From: JAJZEO01 sp964350315
Lineage (GTDB): Bacteria; Chlamydiota; Chlamydiia; Chlamydiales; 2-12-FULL-49-11
Length of the DNA: 64,000 nucleotides
Reading direction: 5' to 3'
NCBI GenBank assembly: GCA_964350315.1
Contig: CAYGJD010000001.1
Location: 1-64,000 of the forward strand
The notes under the pieces: generated by a model
The model's database searches: none
What the model saw: only the letters and a program-made list of their open reading frames with translations
Told to the model about the DNA's origin: nothing
Translations under genes and position numbers: made by a program
In this document: positions 18,211 to 26,796 of the stretch, piece by piece
How the letters are laid out: each line of letters begins with the position of its first letter
Numbering within the stretch: position 1 is the stretch's first letter

Positions 18211-19890
18211 TTAAAAACCTGTTTTACCTAGTCTGGGAGTGGCTTTCTTATTTTTATCTAAACTGTTTTTCTTAACTTCATCATTCACAACAACGTGGTG
18301 AAAATAGAAACCACCAGCTAAGTTATACTGGAAATTGTGTACGTAATCTTTTATTAAATAAGCATTATTCCAATGGTAAATCGGTGTCAGGGGCATATCT
18401 TCCATAAGAATTTTTTCAGCTTCTTTTAGGTACGAAAACCTTTCTTGTGAATCCTTAATGCTCGATGATTTTTTTAGGATGTTTTCATATTCAGGATTAT
18501 AGTATCCGGGATAGTTTTTTACACCTGAGGTTGTCCTGAAACGATCGAAAAAATTCATTGGATCAAGATACTGTGCGATCCATACACATTGACCCATTTG
18601 GTAATCACGTTGAGTTAGTTTATCAAGGAAAATCTTATATTCATATCCTTCTAATTTTACATTAATTCCTAGAACTTTAAGCCATTGCGATTTTAGTGCT
18701 TTGGCAACTTTTGGATAGATGCCAGATGATGCGTGAAGAAGCTTTACGCTACCGAGTTTTTCAATTGTAGTGCCAAGTTCTTCCAGTCCTTTTTCAAGAT
18801 AATCTTGCGCTCTTTCGATATCTCCATCTTCAAAAAAAGGTTCGGATTCAAAACCAAGGGATTTCGGTAGTAATTTTAGGCCGTTTTCTTCATTCATCAA
18901 AGTGACATTCTCAATGATTTCTTGCCGATTGATAGCATATGCAAATGCCTTTCGTATGTTCTTATTTGTAAAAGGGTAGGCATTTACATTAAAACAGCAC
19001 ATTGTTGATCCAGGAAGAGGAGTAGTTCTGATTTGTCCTTTATCCATTAAATCAGGGACAGAATCTGATACAATCCCTGTGAAAGGTAATCCTAAAAAAT
19101 CAATTTCACCCTGCTCAAATAGTTTAAGGGCGGTTTGTTCGCAGTTAATTAGTGAGATGTAGATTTCTTCAAGCTCTACGTTTTGTTTGTCCCAATAGTA
19201 GGGGTTTTTTTCTAAAATGAGGTGATCGCCAACGCGCCACTCTTTCACACGGAAGGGGCCGTTTGAAACAAAATCATTTGATTTGCTATCAGCCCACTTA
19301 GTATTTCTAACGACAACACTTTGATTCACGGGATTGAATACAGCAAAGCTCAGCATGTCAAGAAAGTGGGGGGTAGGTCTTTCTAAATAAACCTCAATGG
19401 TTTTATGGTCGAGTGCTCTAATTCCGATTTCTCTTTCTGGAACCAAGCCCCGCTTAGCAAGCTCTGCATTTTTAATTACATAAAGCAGGTGGGCGTTTGG
19501 AGCCAGAAAATTAGGATTTAATGTGTCTTTCCAAGTTTGAACAAAATCATATGCAGTGATAGGAGAACCGTTCGACCAATAAGCTTCTCGAAGAGTAAAT
19601 GAATACTTCATAAGATCTTCTGACACCTCTAGCTTTTCTGCGACAGCAGGAGCTCTTGTGGCATATGGTGTCATTTGAACAAGGCCTTCAAAAAGTAGGA
19701 ATTGGATCGAGACCGAAGATAAATCAGACCCTTTTCTTGGGTCTAGCGTTAGGTGGGATTGATTAATATTTAGATTCAATCGATATTTGGCTGGCTTGGA
19801 ATCTTTTTTTTCACAACTTGTTGTTACACAAGCTAGAGTGATAAATGCAATGTGTAGTGCAGAAGTTACGTATTGGCGCAGAATCTGCAC
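18211..19890 (-). CDS. oppA: Oligopeptide ABC transporter substrate-binding protein (OppA family), copy 2
   Basis: A 559-residue family-5 binding protein with LREAYWSNGSPITAYDFVQT, KNPYYWDKQNVELEEIYISL and YAINRQEIIENVT. The N-terminus, ITLACVTTSC followed by a charged stretch, is a plausible lipoprotein signal with Cys26 as lipidation site, although Thr-Thr-Ser is a loose lipobox. The start is GTG at 19890; an overlapping ATG is out of frame. Only 12 bases separate it from copy 1, so they are cotranscribed. The Lys/Asn-rich C-terminal extension (KKNSLDKNKKATPR) is not present in the other two copies. Confidence 0.9.
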   Translation of the reverse strand: MQILRQYVTSALHIAFITLACVTTSCEKKDSKPAKYRLNLNINQSHLTLDPRKGSDLSSVSIQFLLFEGLVQMTPYATRAPAVAEKLEVSEDLMKYSFTLREAYWSNGSPITAYDFVQTWKDTLNPNFLAPNAHLLYVIKNAELAKRGLVPEREIGIRALDHKTIEVYLERPTPHFLDMLSFAVFNPVNQSVVVRNTKWADSKSNDFVSNGPFRVKEWRVGDHLILEKNPYYWDKQNVELEEIYISLINCEQTALKLFEQGEIDFLGLPFTGIVSDSVPDLMDKGQIRTTPLPGSTMCCFNVNAYPFTNKNIRKAFAYAINRQEIIENVTLMNEENGLKLLPKSLGFESEPFFEDGDIERAQDYLEKGLEELGTTIEKLGSVKLLHASSGIYPKVAKALKSQWLKVLGINVKLEGYEYKIFLDKLTQRDYQMGQCVWIAQYLDPMNFFDRFRTTSGVKNYPGYYNPEYENILKKSSSIKDSQERFSYLKEAEKILMEDMPLTPIYHWNNAYLIKDYVHNFQYNLAGGFYFHHVVVNDEVKKNSLDKNKKATPRLGKTGF

Positions 19891-19902
19891 ATAAACCCCG
19901 AG

Positions 19903-21552
19903 TTATTCTTCAATATATGTGTTAATTAAATGAATCGATCCAATTGGTGAGATAAAGAAATCATGTACTCTGCTGTTTTGCATGTAGATGTTCTCCCAAT
20001 GATACAATCCTGTAAATGGCATCTCTGATACCATAATTCTTTCGGCACGTTCCAAAATTTCGAGTCTTTCATCAGCAGTTTTTGCGTATGCAGATTCATC
20101 AAGGAGTTTGGCATACTCTGGATTTTCCCAGCCTGGGTAGTTCTTAGGACTTGTTTTGACTTTGAATCGATCAAGTATATTCATTTGATCGTTGTACTGT
20201 GCAATGTACATGAATTGCCCAAATTGGTAGTCTCTTCGATTTAATTTGTCCATATGGATATTGAAATCAGTTTCATTGAGTCTTACTTCGATGCCAAAAG
20301 CTTTGTTCCATTGTTGCTGTAACGCCTGTGCAAGTTTTTTTTCTGTTGAAGTGTTGTAATAATCATAAGTTACTTGACCGATTTCTGAGGGATGACGAAG
20401 TCCTAGTTCTTCAAGTCCTTTTGACATGTACTCTCTAGCGGCATCTAAATCTCCATCAGAAAAATAGGTGTTTGCTCGGTTATTCTTCAACACAGGATTG
20501 ACATACCCAGTAGCTGGGAGTTCTTCAAATTGAGTGATGTTGTCAATAAGAGCGCGGCGGTTAATGGCGTGAGCAAATGCTTTACGAATGTTTAGGTTAT
20601 TGAAGGGGAAAGAATTTATGTTAAAGGTAACAATTTTTGTTGCGCCAAAAGGCTTATGTAACAGTTTTGAGGCTTTTTTTAATTCAGGGATCCAATCTGT
20701 TTGAATGTTCGTAAGAAAGGCTCCCATAAAATCTAGTTCACCTGAATTGAATAAGGCTAATGCTGTTGTTTCGTTGTCAATGATCGAAGCTCGGATAGAA
20801 TCTAGCTTAACGCTTTTTCTATCCCAAAAGTGTGGATTTCTTTTGAAGAGAAGTTCATTAGAAAATTTCCAGCTTTTGAGTGAAAATGGACCATTAGTTA
20901 CGAATTGATCAGTAACTTGATCTGCCCATTTGGGATTGTTTTTTACAATTTTTGAAGGGACTGGAAATAACACACAAAACGAAGTGAGATCTAAAAAATA
21001 GGGTGTTGGTCTTTCAAGGGTTATTTTTAAGGTTTTGTCGTCGACAACTTCAATTCCCAGCTCGGAGCAATTTAACACTCCTGTTTTAACTTTTTCAGCA
21101 TTTTTGATAGGATATAGAAGGTGTGCATTCGGAGAAGGGAATTTTGGGTCTAAAATCGTACGCCAAGCATAAGCAAAATCTTCTGCAACGACTTTGTCTC
21201 CATTGCTCCAATTTGAATCCCGAAGATGAAATGTGTAAATGGTTTTGTCATCAGAGATTTCAATTCGTTCTGCAGTTGACGGTTCGTGTGTTGATGTCTC
21301 ATTCATCCGTGTCAATCCATCAAACAGGGTAAAATGGATTGTTGATCCTACAGCATCAGATCCTTTGCGTGGGTCTAATGAATTAGGATTGTGCGTAAAG
21401 CTGATTTTTAACATTTTTTGCCCAAAAAGTTTGCCTGATTCATCCTTTGTGGAACGTTTAAAAAAAGCTGTTCCAAAAAGAAAAAGTACTCCGATAAAAA
21501 GTGCAGATAATACGATTCGTCGAACTTTTCGATAGTGTTGATTCTGGCTCAT
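19903..21552 (-). CDS. oppA: Oligopeptide ABC transporter substrate-binding protein (OppA family), copy 1
   Basis: First gene of the array, 549 residues. LRDSNWSNGDKVVAEDFAYA, KRNPHFWDRKSVKLDSI and FAHAINRRALIDNIT identify the family. An N-terminal basic head is followed by one hydrophobic segment (about residues 13-32), then a charged linker, with no lipobox Cys, so it may be membrane-anchored. The ATG at 21552 has GGTGAG five bases upstream; a longer start at 21564 is less likely. Divergence between the copies suggests different peptide preferences. A promoter candidate lies about 40-70 bases upstream. Confidence 0.9.
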   Translation of the reverse strand: MSQNQHYRKVRRIVLSALFIGVLFLFGTAFFKRSTKDESGKLFGQKMLKISFTHNPNSLDPRKGSDAVGSTIHFTLFDGLTRMNETSTHEPSTAERIEISDDKTIYTFHLRDSNWSNGDKVVAEDFAYAWRTILDPKFPSPNAHLLYPIKNAEKVKTGVLNCSELGIEVVDDKTLKITLERPTPYFLDLTSFCVLFPVPSKIVKNNPKWADQVTDQFVTNGPFSLKSWKFSNELLFKRNPHFWDRKSVKLDSIRASIIDNETTALALFNSGELDFMGAFLTNIQTDWIPELKKASKLLHKPFGATKIVTFNINSFPFNNLNIRKAFAHAINRRALIDNITQFEELPATGYVNPVLKNNRANTYFSDGDLDAAREYMSKGLEELGLRHPSEIGQVTYDYYNTSTEKKLAQALQQQWNKAFGIEVRLNETDFNIHMDKLNRRDYQFGQFMYIAQYNDQMNILDRFKVKTSPKNYPGWENPEYAKLLDESAYAKTADERLEILERAERIMVSEMPFTGLYHWENIYMQNSRVHDFFISPIGSIHLINTYIEE

Positions 21553-21593
21553 ACAACTCACCAAAGCCTGGATTAGTTAAATCAATGTAAAGA

Positions 21594-21622
21594 ATGCTAA
21601 GTTAAAGGTTGAATATTTGCAA
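21594..21622 (-). promoter_or_regulatory. Candidate promoter of the oppA operon
   Basis: On the minus strand, TTGCAA (21617-21622), a 17-base spacer and TAGCAT (21594-21599). Predicted start about 35 bases before the oppA ATG. Moderate match only. Confidence 0.35.
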
Positions 21623-21812
21623 ACTCTTTTTCTTTTAAGAGTAAAAAATTTATAAACCCTTTACACGAATGGATTTTTAAAATAAAGAATTTTTCCAAGA
21701 GAGCAATGTGAGTGCGATAAAAATATTCGAGTTTGTTTGGTGTTTGAAATTTTCAATCTAAATAGGAACTTTTGACAAGAGAGAGGTTTTTTTCGCAAAA
21801 CACGACACTTGC

Positions 21813-21841
21813 TTGACAATAGTTCATAATAATATTATGAA
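21813..21841 (+). promoter_or_regulatory. Candidate promoter with perfect -35 box
   Basis: TTGACA at 21813-21818; TATGAA at 17-base spacing (21836-21841), or the better box TATTAT at the short spacing of 14. It points to the hypothetical gene starting near 21896. The rest of the 21565-21865 gap shows no gene. Confidence 0.4.
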
Positions 21842-21895
21842 GAAATTATATCCTAGTTTGGGTAGTTGGGGGAATGTTTGATAATTAACTATAAA

Positions 21896-22687
21896 ATGAT
21901 TTCGTTGTTTGTTGTTTCTATTATTAGCTTTCAGTTAAATGCGACGTCTGTCCAGATTATTCCTTTGGAAAGTACTCCTCTTATTTCTGATATGAAAATA
22001 GGATTTCATACAAACAATGAAGTTCTAACAAGGAACAATCCATTATATCTACGAGTTCGTTCTTATTTATTAGGAGTCAGTACATATTCGCCCTCTTTGA
22101 TGGGTATGAGACAAAGTCCACTTGGAACGACTCTTGCGATTTTCTTCAACGGAGATCAAAGGATATATCTAAGAAAGGTAGATGTTTCGAATGTTTCGGA
22201 TTCAAAACTTTCCTTTGAAAAAGACTTTAGAAAATACCTCCCATCTAAAATTGCTAAAGAGCTGCAAGAGGGAAAAAATGGGGTCACTGTCGTAGCTGTT
22301 AATTCGTATGGCGAGTCTATGAAGAAACCGTTTGCTATTGAAACTCGAATCATTGACTACGGTAAACGAGTTCCTAGGAATCACGAGCTAGAAGAAAAAA
22401 TGCAAAAGCCCTACATATTATATAATGAGCCAACAGGTAGGTTTATGAAAGGGGAGCCTGTTTTGCTTGATTTCATCTCCTTGAATACTTCTATATCGCC
22501 TAAGGGAAACCATGTTATTGTTAAAATTGATGGGGAAGAAATAGCAAAAATAGAAAAGAATGTGCCGCATAAGATCATGAATTTACCTCGTGGCAAACAT
22601 CTGGTTTCATTAACTTTGGTTGATTCTTCGGGAAAACCTTATCCCTTACCCTTTAAGCCTCAAGAAAAAAGCATTGTTGTTGATTAG
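21896..22687 (+). CDS. Hypothetical exported protein
   Basis: A 263-residue protein with an N-terminal signal-like segment MISLFVVSIISFQLNA. The mature part is beta-rich: conserved-looking blocks are PLYLRVRSYLLGVSTYSPSL and, at the end, VIVKIDGEEIAKIEKNVPH and LPRGKHLVSLTLVDSSGKP, which resemble the last two strands of an Ig-like/Big domain. It is probably periplasmic or surface-located. The start is uncertain: TTG at 21866 or 21878 lies nearer to a GGGGGAA ribosome site but adds residues before the signal; ATG at 21896 is used because of the signal peptide. It stands alone and diverges from the oppA operon. No function recognised. Confidence 0.65.
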   Translation: MISLFVVSIISFQLNATSVQIIPLESTPLISDMKIGFHTNNEVLTRNNPLYLRVRSYLLGVSTYSPSLMGMRQSPLGTTLAIFFNGDQRIYLRKVDVSNVSDSKLSFEKDFRKYLPSKIAKELQEGKNGVTVVAVNSYGESMKKPFAIETRIIDYGKRVPRNHELEEKMQKPYILYNEPTGRFMKGEPVLLDFISLNTSISPKGNHVIVKIDGEEIAKIEKNVPHKIMNLPRGKHLVSLTLVDSSGKPYPLPFKPQEKSIVVD

Positions 22688-22744
22688 CTTCTGGTGCTAT
22701 TTATAAGGGTTGCTCAAAATATATTTTCACCTATTTTTTCCTTA

Positions 22745-22774
22745 TCTTGCTGATAATAAGTGACATCAGCAAGA
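22745..22774. other. Perfect 10-bp inverted repeat in the 22688-22950 gap
   Basis: TCTTGCTGAT (22745-22754), 10-base spacer, ATCAGCAAGA (22765-22774). It starts 58 bases after the stop of the preceding gene and has no T-run following it, so it is either an imperfect terminator or a binding site. Downstream in the same gap, TATAAT at 22823-22828 preceded by TG two bases earlier is a possible -10 box for the gene at 22951. Confidence 0.55.
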
Positions 22775-22950
22775 TTCAATTCCTGCAATAGATTAATTTA
22801 TTTACGAAATTCCATAAATGTTTATAATTAAGCCGATTGAGTATTCATAATAAGAATAATTAGTGATTTTATTGCTTATTATGTCTTCTGTTCTTAACTC
22901 TTGAGATAGAAGTTTTACTCGTAAATCTAAATAAGCGTGGGAGATGGTCT

Positions 22951-25098
22951 ATGGCCAAGCGTACATTAACAGATGATCCAACAATTCTTGAAGCCGTTGA
23001 CAATCTATCAAGCATGGCTGAGATTGAAATAGAGGAAGTTAAAGTTGCGAGTAAAGAGTCGGCTGATGAAATGATACGATTAAATGTAAATCGTTGGCTT
23101 GATCCTAGAAATGAAGAAAAAACGATGAATTCTGCTAAAAGCACATTTAAAACAGTTCATAAGTACCTAAAACACATATACACAAAAGAGAGTAAAAATC
23201 TAAAGGATAAAGAAATTCAACGTGGAGTGCGATCGATAATAGCTCTTGCTAGCGAAGCTGCTTCTAAACTTGACCAGTGTCGAGAATTTGGAATCGCAAG
23301 AGGTAGTGTGACAGATACGGTTGAATTTCGTGAATTGATTGAATTTTATGAGAGCAAGATTCTTAAGCGTTTTGAAGAAGTGATGAAAGGGGAAGAAGAT
23401 TGGGAAGAGGAGTGGAGTGAAGAAGCAGATGCTGCAGATATTCAAAGAAGAGGTTTAAAGGACTTAGAAAGTGTCACAAGAGATCGTGATTATGAACTTT
23501 TTCACATATCAAAAGAAGATGGAAGTCGATTTTATAATCGTAACTTGATTCGTCATATTAGGTTGGTTGCTGACTTTGATCAATTGATTAGTAATATTAC
23601 AAGTGATGATCCGCTCCTAAAAGTGCGCGTGTTGCAAGATAAGCAAGCTCAACTTGAGGCAAAATATATCTATTCTCATTTAGGGGGAGATCTTGATCGT
23701 TTTGTAAAAAAGGCAGGAAAATTTCGTGAAGACCCTTTAGTTCAGGGCTTCTTTCGGTCGGTTATGGCGTTGCTTCTTGCTTCTAATAGAAGTAATACGA
23801 TTGGTCAAACGATGGCAAAGCCTTGCGTTTCTTACTTTGCTGATTTTCTTATGTATTTGCGAGGGACATTATTTAATGTAGATTACCTATCATTGATTGA
23901 GAATCCACCTGAAGACTTACCTGTTTTTTATGAACATATGCTTGAGTTGGTCCATAAAGTTTGCTACTGCATTTATAACTATAAAGAAGATCGAAGTGAT
24001 GCGCTTGCCTTGTTTACGAAAATTGTTAAACAAGATGATGGGCCTATTTCAGAAAAAAGTACGCGCTCAGCAATATCTATTTGGAATGAAATGCTTGATG
24101 ATCATGAACATCTTCATAGTGAGTTAAATAAATTCCCAAGTGGGCCTTTGTTTAAGGTGTTAGACATTATACATGATGGCCCGCCAGGAGATTTTGATCC
24201 TTTGATGAATGAGGATAAGCCCAATAGGAATTATGGTCTTCACTTAGGGAAAAACCATGTGCAAGTATTAACCATGCCTTGTCCGACAAAACAAAGATTT
24301 ATTCAAAAAGCTGAGATCATTCCTGAATTTTACGGTTTTCTGAGACACATGAAAAAGTTAAGTCAAAAGGCTTTGGTGATTAACTTTCAGGATCGCACTT
24401 CTTGGAAAGAGTTTGCCAGATGTGATGCACTAGAAAAAATACAAGATGGAGCAGAGTTTCACCGTGAGCTTGATGTTGTGACTCTTCCTAAAGAAACAGA
24501 TTTTTACTTTCAGGCAGATCCATATTTAAAGATCGATAGTGCAGAAGAATTCATTGAAAATCTAGTAGAACAGTTTGAAAGTGAAGAGGGGTGTGGGTTT
24601 TATTTTCCTAAATATTACAAAAGAGCAGAGCTGAAAACGTTTGTAAAAGAAGCTGTAAAAACAATTCATGAGACATTCTTCGGTAAAAAAGAGCGATTGT
24701 CTAGAAAAAACAGACTAGATTTTATCGAGCTTTTTTATCACATGTTAATCTTAAAGTTTCTTGTAACCTCACAAGCAACGCATCTTATTTACTGTGCAAA
24801 AGACGGACTTGATATACCCGCTGTTTTTAGTGGAACAACATTTGCTCTTGCTAAGATTATAAGTGGTGACTTTGAGTGGCGTGAGGAAGAAAAAGAGTGT
24901 TATTCATCACTCATTTTTCTCCCGCCACTTCTTGTTAGAGAACGAGCTGTCGATCTTAAGTTGCTCAGTCGTTCAGTGAGTATGCTCTCAATCGTTAGCG
25001 CAGAGCTTGAGTTGAATCGAGGTAAGGTTCAAAAAGCCTTTAATGGTTTACTTGGGACCTCATTTTCTGAAAAACTCAGCGTTGATTGGACTCATTAG
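22951..25098 (+). CDS. Hypothetical large helical protein
   Basis: A 715-residue protein not recognised. ATG at 22951 is preceded by GGGAG. It is predominantly helical and charged, with no signal peptide. An acidic cluster around residues 150-163 (EEDWEEEWSEEADAAD) separates an N-terminal domain (DNLSSMAEIEIEEVKVASKE) from a larger C-terminal region with aromatic motifs (FRSVMALLLASNRSNT; FYFQADPYLKIDS). One mildly hydrophobic stretch occurs near residues 270-300, and another around 590-625. Convergent with the repeat-protein locus, 6 bases between stops. Large proteins of this kind in chlamydiae are often secreted effectors; here this is inference. Confidence 0.7.
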   Translation: MAKRTLTDDPTILEAVDNLSSMAEIEIEEVKVASKESADEMIRLNVNRWLDPRNEEKTMNSAKSTFKTVHKYLKHIYTKESKNLKDKEIQRGVRSIIALASEAASKLDQCREFGIARGSVTDTVEFRELIEFYESKILKRFEEVMKGEEDWEEEWSEEADAADIQRRGLKDLESVTRDRDYELFHISKEDGSRFYNRNLIRHIRLVADFDQLISNITSDDPLLKVRVLQDKQAQLEAKYIYSHLGGDLDRFVKKAGKFREDPLVQGFFRSVMALLLASNRSNTIGQTMAKPCVSYFADFLMYLRGTLFNVDYLSLIENPPEDLPVFYEHMLELVHKVCYCIYNYKEDRSDALALFTKIVKQDDGPISEKSTRSAISIWNEMLDDHEHLHSELNKFPSGPLFKVLDIIHDGPPGDFDPLMNEDKPNRNYGLHLGKNHVQVLTMPCPTKQRFIQKAEIIPEFYGFLRHMKKLSQKALVINFQDRTSWKEFARCDALEKIQDGAEFHRELDVVTLPKETDFYFQADPYLKIDSAEEFIENLVEQFESEEGCGFYFPKYYKRAELKTFVKEAVKTIHETFFGKKERLSRKNRLDFIELFYHMLILKFLVTSQATHLIYCAKDGLDIPAVFSGTTFALAKIISGDFEWREEEKECYSSLIFLPPLLVRERAVDLKLLSRSVSMLSIVSAELELNRGKVQKAFNGLLGTSFSEKLSVDWTH

Positions 25099-25104
25099 TC
25101 GCCT

Positions 25105-25737
25105 CTATTTTTTTTCACCTTTCGTTGGTCCTTTTGGTACAAGATTGGAATGCCGATGATGTCTATTTCTGCGTCTAGGGAGAGGTGTTTCAGGCATTGG
25201 AAATCTTTCTTGCACGTCTGGCGGAGGGGGTTGAAAGGCAGGTTGCGTGTTAAAGTAACCAATTGGTGACGGCATTGGAGCGCCTGTGTACATCATGCCA
25301 TTTCGCGGTGGCATTGGAGCATCTGGATACATCATGCCGTTTGGCGGTGGCATTGGAGTACCTGGATACATCATGCCGTTTGGCGGTGGCATTGGAGTGC
25401 CTGGATACATCATGCCATTTGGAGGTGGCATTGGAGTGCCGCGATATGCCATGCGGTTTTGCACTAGCGCAAAAGGGTCGTAATACATCTGAGCGTCAGG
25501 CGGCGGCGTAGAGGCGCCGGGATACGGCATACACTTACTTGAAAGCATAGATAATAAAGATGGTCTTTGTGGGGCGGGTTGCTCTCTTGTGAATTCGAGA
25601 CACCCTCCTCTTCCAACTTGTAAATGGCCATTGAAAGAGGAGGTTTGTGCAGCGGCCGGGTTACTGGAAGAATTCCTCGAAATCTGGATGTCTTGTCCAG
25701 GTTCTCTTTTTTCTTCTAGTGAACTCTGTTGGGCTAC
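25105..25737 (-). CDS. Pro-rich repeat extension, in the -1 frame relative to the upstream gene
   Basis: The frame is open from GTA at 25737 (63 codons before its first ATG at 25548) to the stop at 25105, 210 codons in all. The part before the ATG (VAQQSSLEEKREPGQDIQ ... SSLLS) has no stop and no ribosome site stands before the ATG, so translation probably enters from the upstream 284-residue gene by a -1 shift. The C-terminal half has about 4.6 copies of a 13-residue unit (YPGTPMPPPNGMM), then a basic tail with RRRNRHHRH. Such Pro-rich tails are seen in surface-exposed or effector proteins and may bind host SH3/WW or actin-related proteins; that is inference. An independent 147-residue protein from 25548 is the alternative. 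Confidence 0.65.
   Translation of the reverse strand, partial: VAQQSSLEEKREPGQDIQISRNSSSNPAAAQTSSFNGHLQVGRGGCLEFTREQPAPQRPSLLSMLSSKCMPYPGASTPPPDAQMYYDPFALVQNRMAYRGTPMPPPNGMMYPGTPMPPPNGMMYPGTPMPPPNGMMYPDAPMPPRNGMMYTGAPMPSPIGYFNTQPAFQPPPPDVQERFPMPETPLPRRRNRHHRHSNLVPKGPTKGEKK
25271..25448. repeat. 39-bp tandem repeat, about 4.6 copies
   Basis: Units begin with GGCATTGGAG at 25271, 25310, 25349, 25388 and 25427. On the minus strand they encode the 13-residue unit MPPPNGMMYPGTP with substitutions in the outer copies. The inner copies are nearly identical, so copy number may vary between strains. Confidence 0.9.
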
Positions 25738-26588
25738 TTTTTTTTTTCAGGATGTTTTGCTTTTTTACCTCGTGCAGACTCCTCTGTGGATGCTTCTTCT
25801 GCAGATTCGATAGCTGATGATCTTCCGCTTCTATGTGCAGAAGCACCGCGGGTAGACTGATCTTGTTCAGCTTCATAAGCAGTAAAAACAACTACTTTCG
25901 CATCTGCCTCTTGTTGTGCGACTTCGCTATCTTTTGGGAGTTCAAAACGCAAAGCATGTTGTCCAAAATAAGGGAGAGTCCCTGGTCTTAGGTGCAAGTC
26001 AATAGTATGTTGAAGCTCTTTTAATGAAGCTTCTGTTTTTCCAATTCTTGAACTAAGAACTGCACCAGCGCTTCTTGCTAGAGATGGAGCTAAAGAAGCC
26101 ATTGCTAAGTCCACACTTGCTATTAATTCTATCACTTCTGGCTCTTCACAAGGATATTCTGCTTGGTCTCCAGGTTTTTTGTGTGTTAGATCAAATCTCA
26201 ATTGAACTAAGTTGGTACGACAAGCATCTAAACGAGTTTTTGCTGCTTGCATGGTTCCGAAAGCTGACTGACATGCTTTGAACACATTATTACAATGTAC
26301 AACTAATCTGTCGAACTCAACTAAGCTTCCCTTTCCAAGTAAGGGTTCGCCTGTGCTGACATTTTTTAAAGCCATGTTTGTTTTGACTTGGCTACTGTAA
26401 TCTTCAGCCGCAACTCTCAGTGTTTCTAAGTTGCGAGTCCAATCGGTGAATCTCGCTTTGTTTTCTTCAATCCATTCGCACATGTGTGCTGTTGTTGTGT
26501 TAATTTTTTCTTTTGGGTGTGGTTTTTCTGGTAAAAGATCAAAGTCTTCTGGTCGCATCGGTGGGCTTGCTGGGGATAAATGAATCAT
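25734..26588 (-). CDS. Hypothetical protein, N-terminal part of a probably frameshifted gene
   Basis: A 284-residue protein with AGGAGG six bases before the ATG at 26588. The head is Pro-rich (SPASPPMRPEDFD); the body (about 30-225) is helical, with many Ala, Leu, Gln and four Cys, and may form a helical bundle (WTRNLETLRVAAEDYSS; FGTMQAAKTRLDACRTN). The tail (230-284) is Ser/Glu/Lys-rich and ends in Lys-Lys-Lys from the A10 run. If read through in the -1 frame the product would be about 494 residues ending in the Pro-rich repeats. No signal peptide; a type III effector is possible. I do not recognise the family. Confidence 0.75.
   Translation of the reverse strand: MIHLSPASPPMRPEDFDLLPEKPHPKEKINTTTAHMCEWIEENKARFTDWTRNLETLRVAAEDYSSQVKTNMALKNVSTGEPLLGKGSLVEFDRLVVHCNNVFKACQSAFGTMQAAKTRLDACRTNLVQLRFDLTHKKPGDQAEYPCEEPEVIELIASVDLAMASLAPSLARSAGAVLSSRIGKTEASLKELQHTIDLHLRPGTLPYFGQHALRFELPKDSEVAQQEADAKVVVFTAYEAEQDQSTRGASAHRSGRSSAIESAEEASTEESARGKKAKHPEKKK
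25737..25743 (-). promoter_or_regulatory. Candidate -1 frameshift / transcript slippage site (A AAA AAG within A10)
   Basis: On the minus strand the zero frame reads GAA AAA AAA AAG TAG. A AAA AAG is the heptamer used for programmed -1 frameshifting in E. coli dnaX, and the zero-frame stop follows at once. The -1 frame continues open for 210 codons. A run of ten A can also cause RNA polymerase slippage or replication-length variation (11 A would fuse the frames). A GAGG(T) element lies about 18-20 bases upstream; no convincing downstream hairpin was seen. Confidence 0.6.
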
Positions 26589-26796
26589 AGTAGGCCTCCT
26601 TTTTTTTGTTGATGTTCTTTATTAAAACTAAACATAAACTTATAGAACTCTTTACGATTTTCGGTAAAGTTTTTTTTTCCTTTATGTGATTCTTCGTGAA
26701 GGGGAAGGGTGTTTTTTTTGCAATATATCTGACTCTGAAAAAAGTGAAGGTGTATGATAGGATTGAAGTTTAGAGCAAATGCTTAGTGTGTAGATT

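Noticed and set aside
21773..21778. Second TTGACA on the plus strand
   Set aside because: No -10 box at any acceptable distance; the TTGACA at 21813 is better placed.
25263..25511. Plus-strand ORFs of 82 and 65 codons over the repeat region
   Set aside because: They exist only because the 39-bp repeat keeps all frames free of stops; the opposite strand encodes the Pro-rich protein with coherent context.
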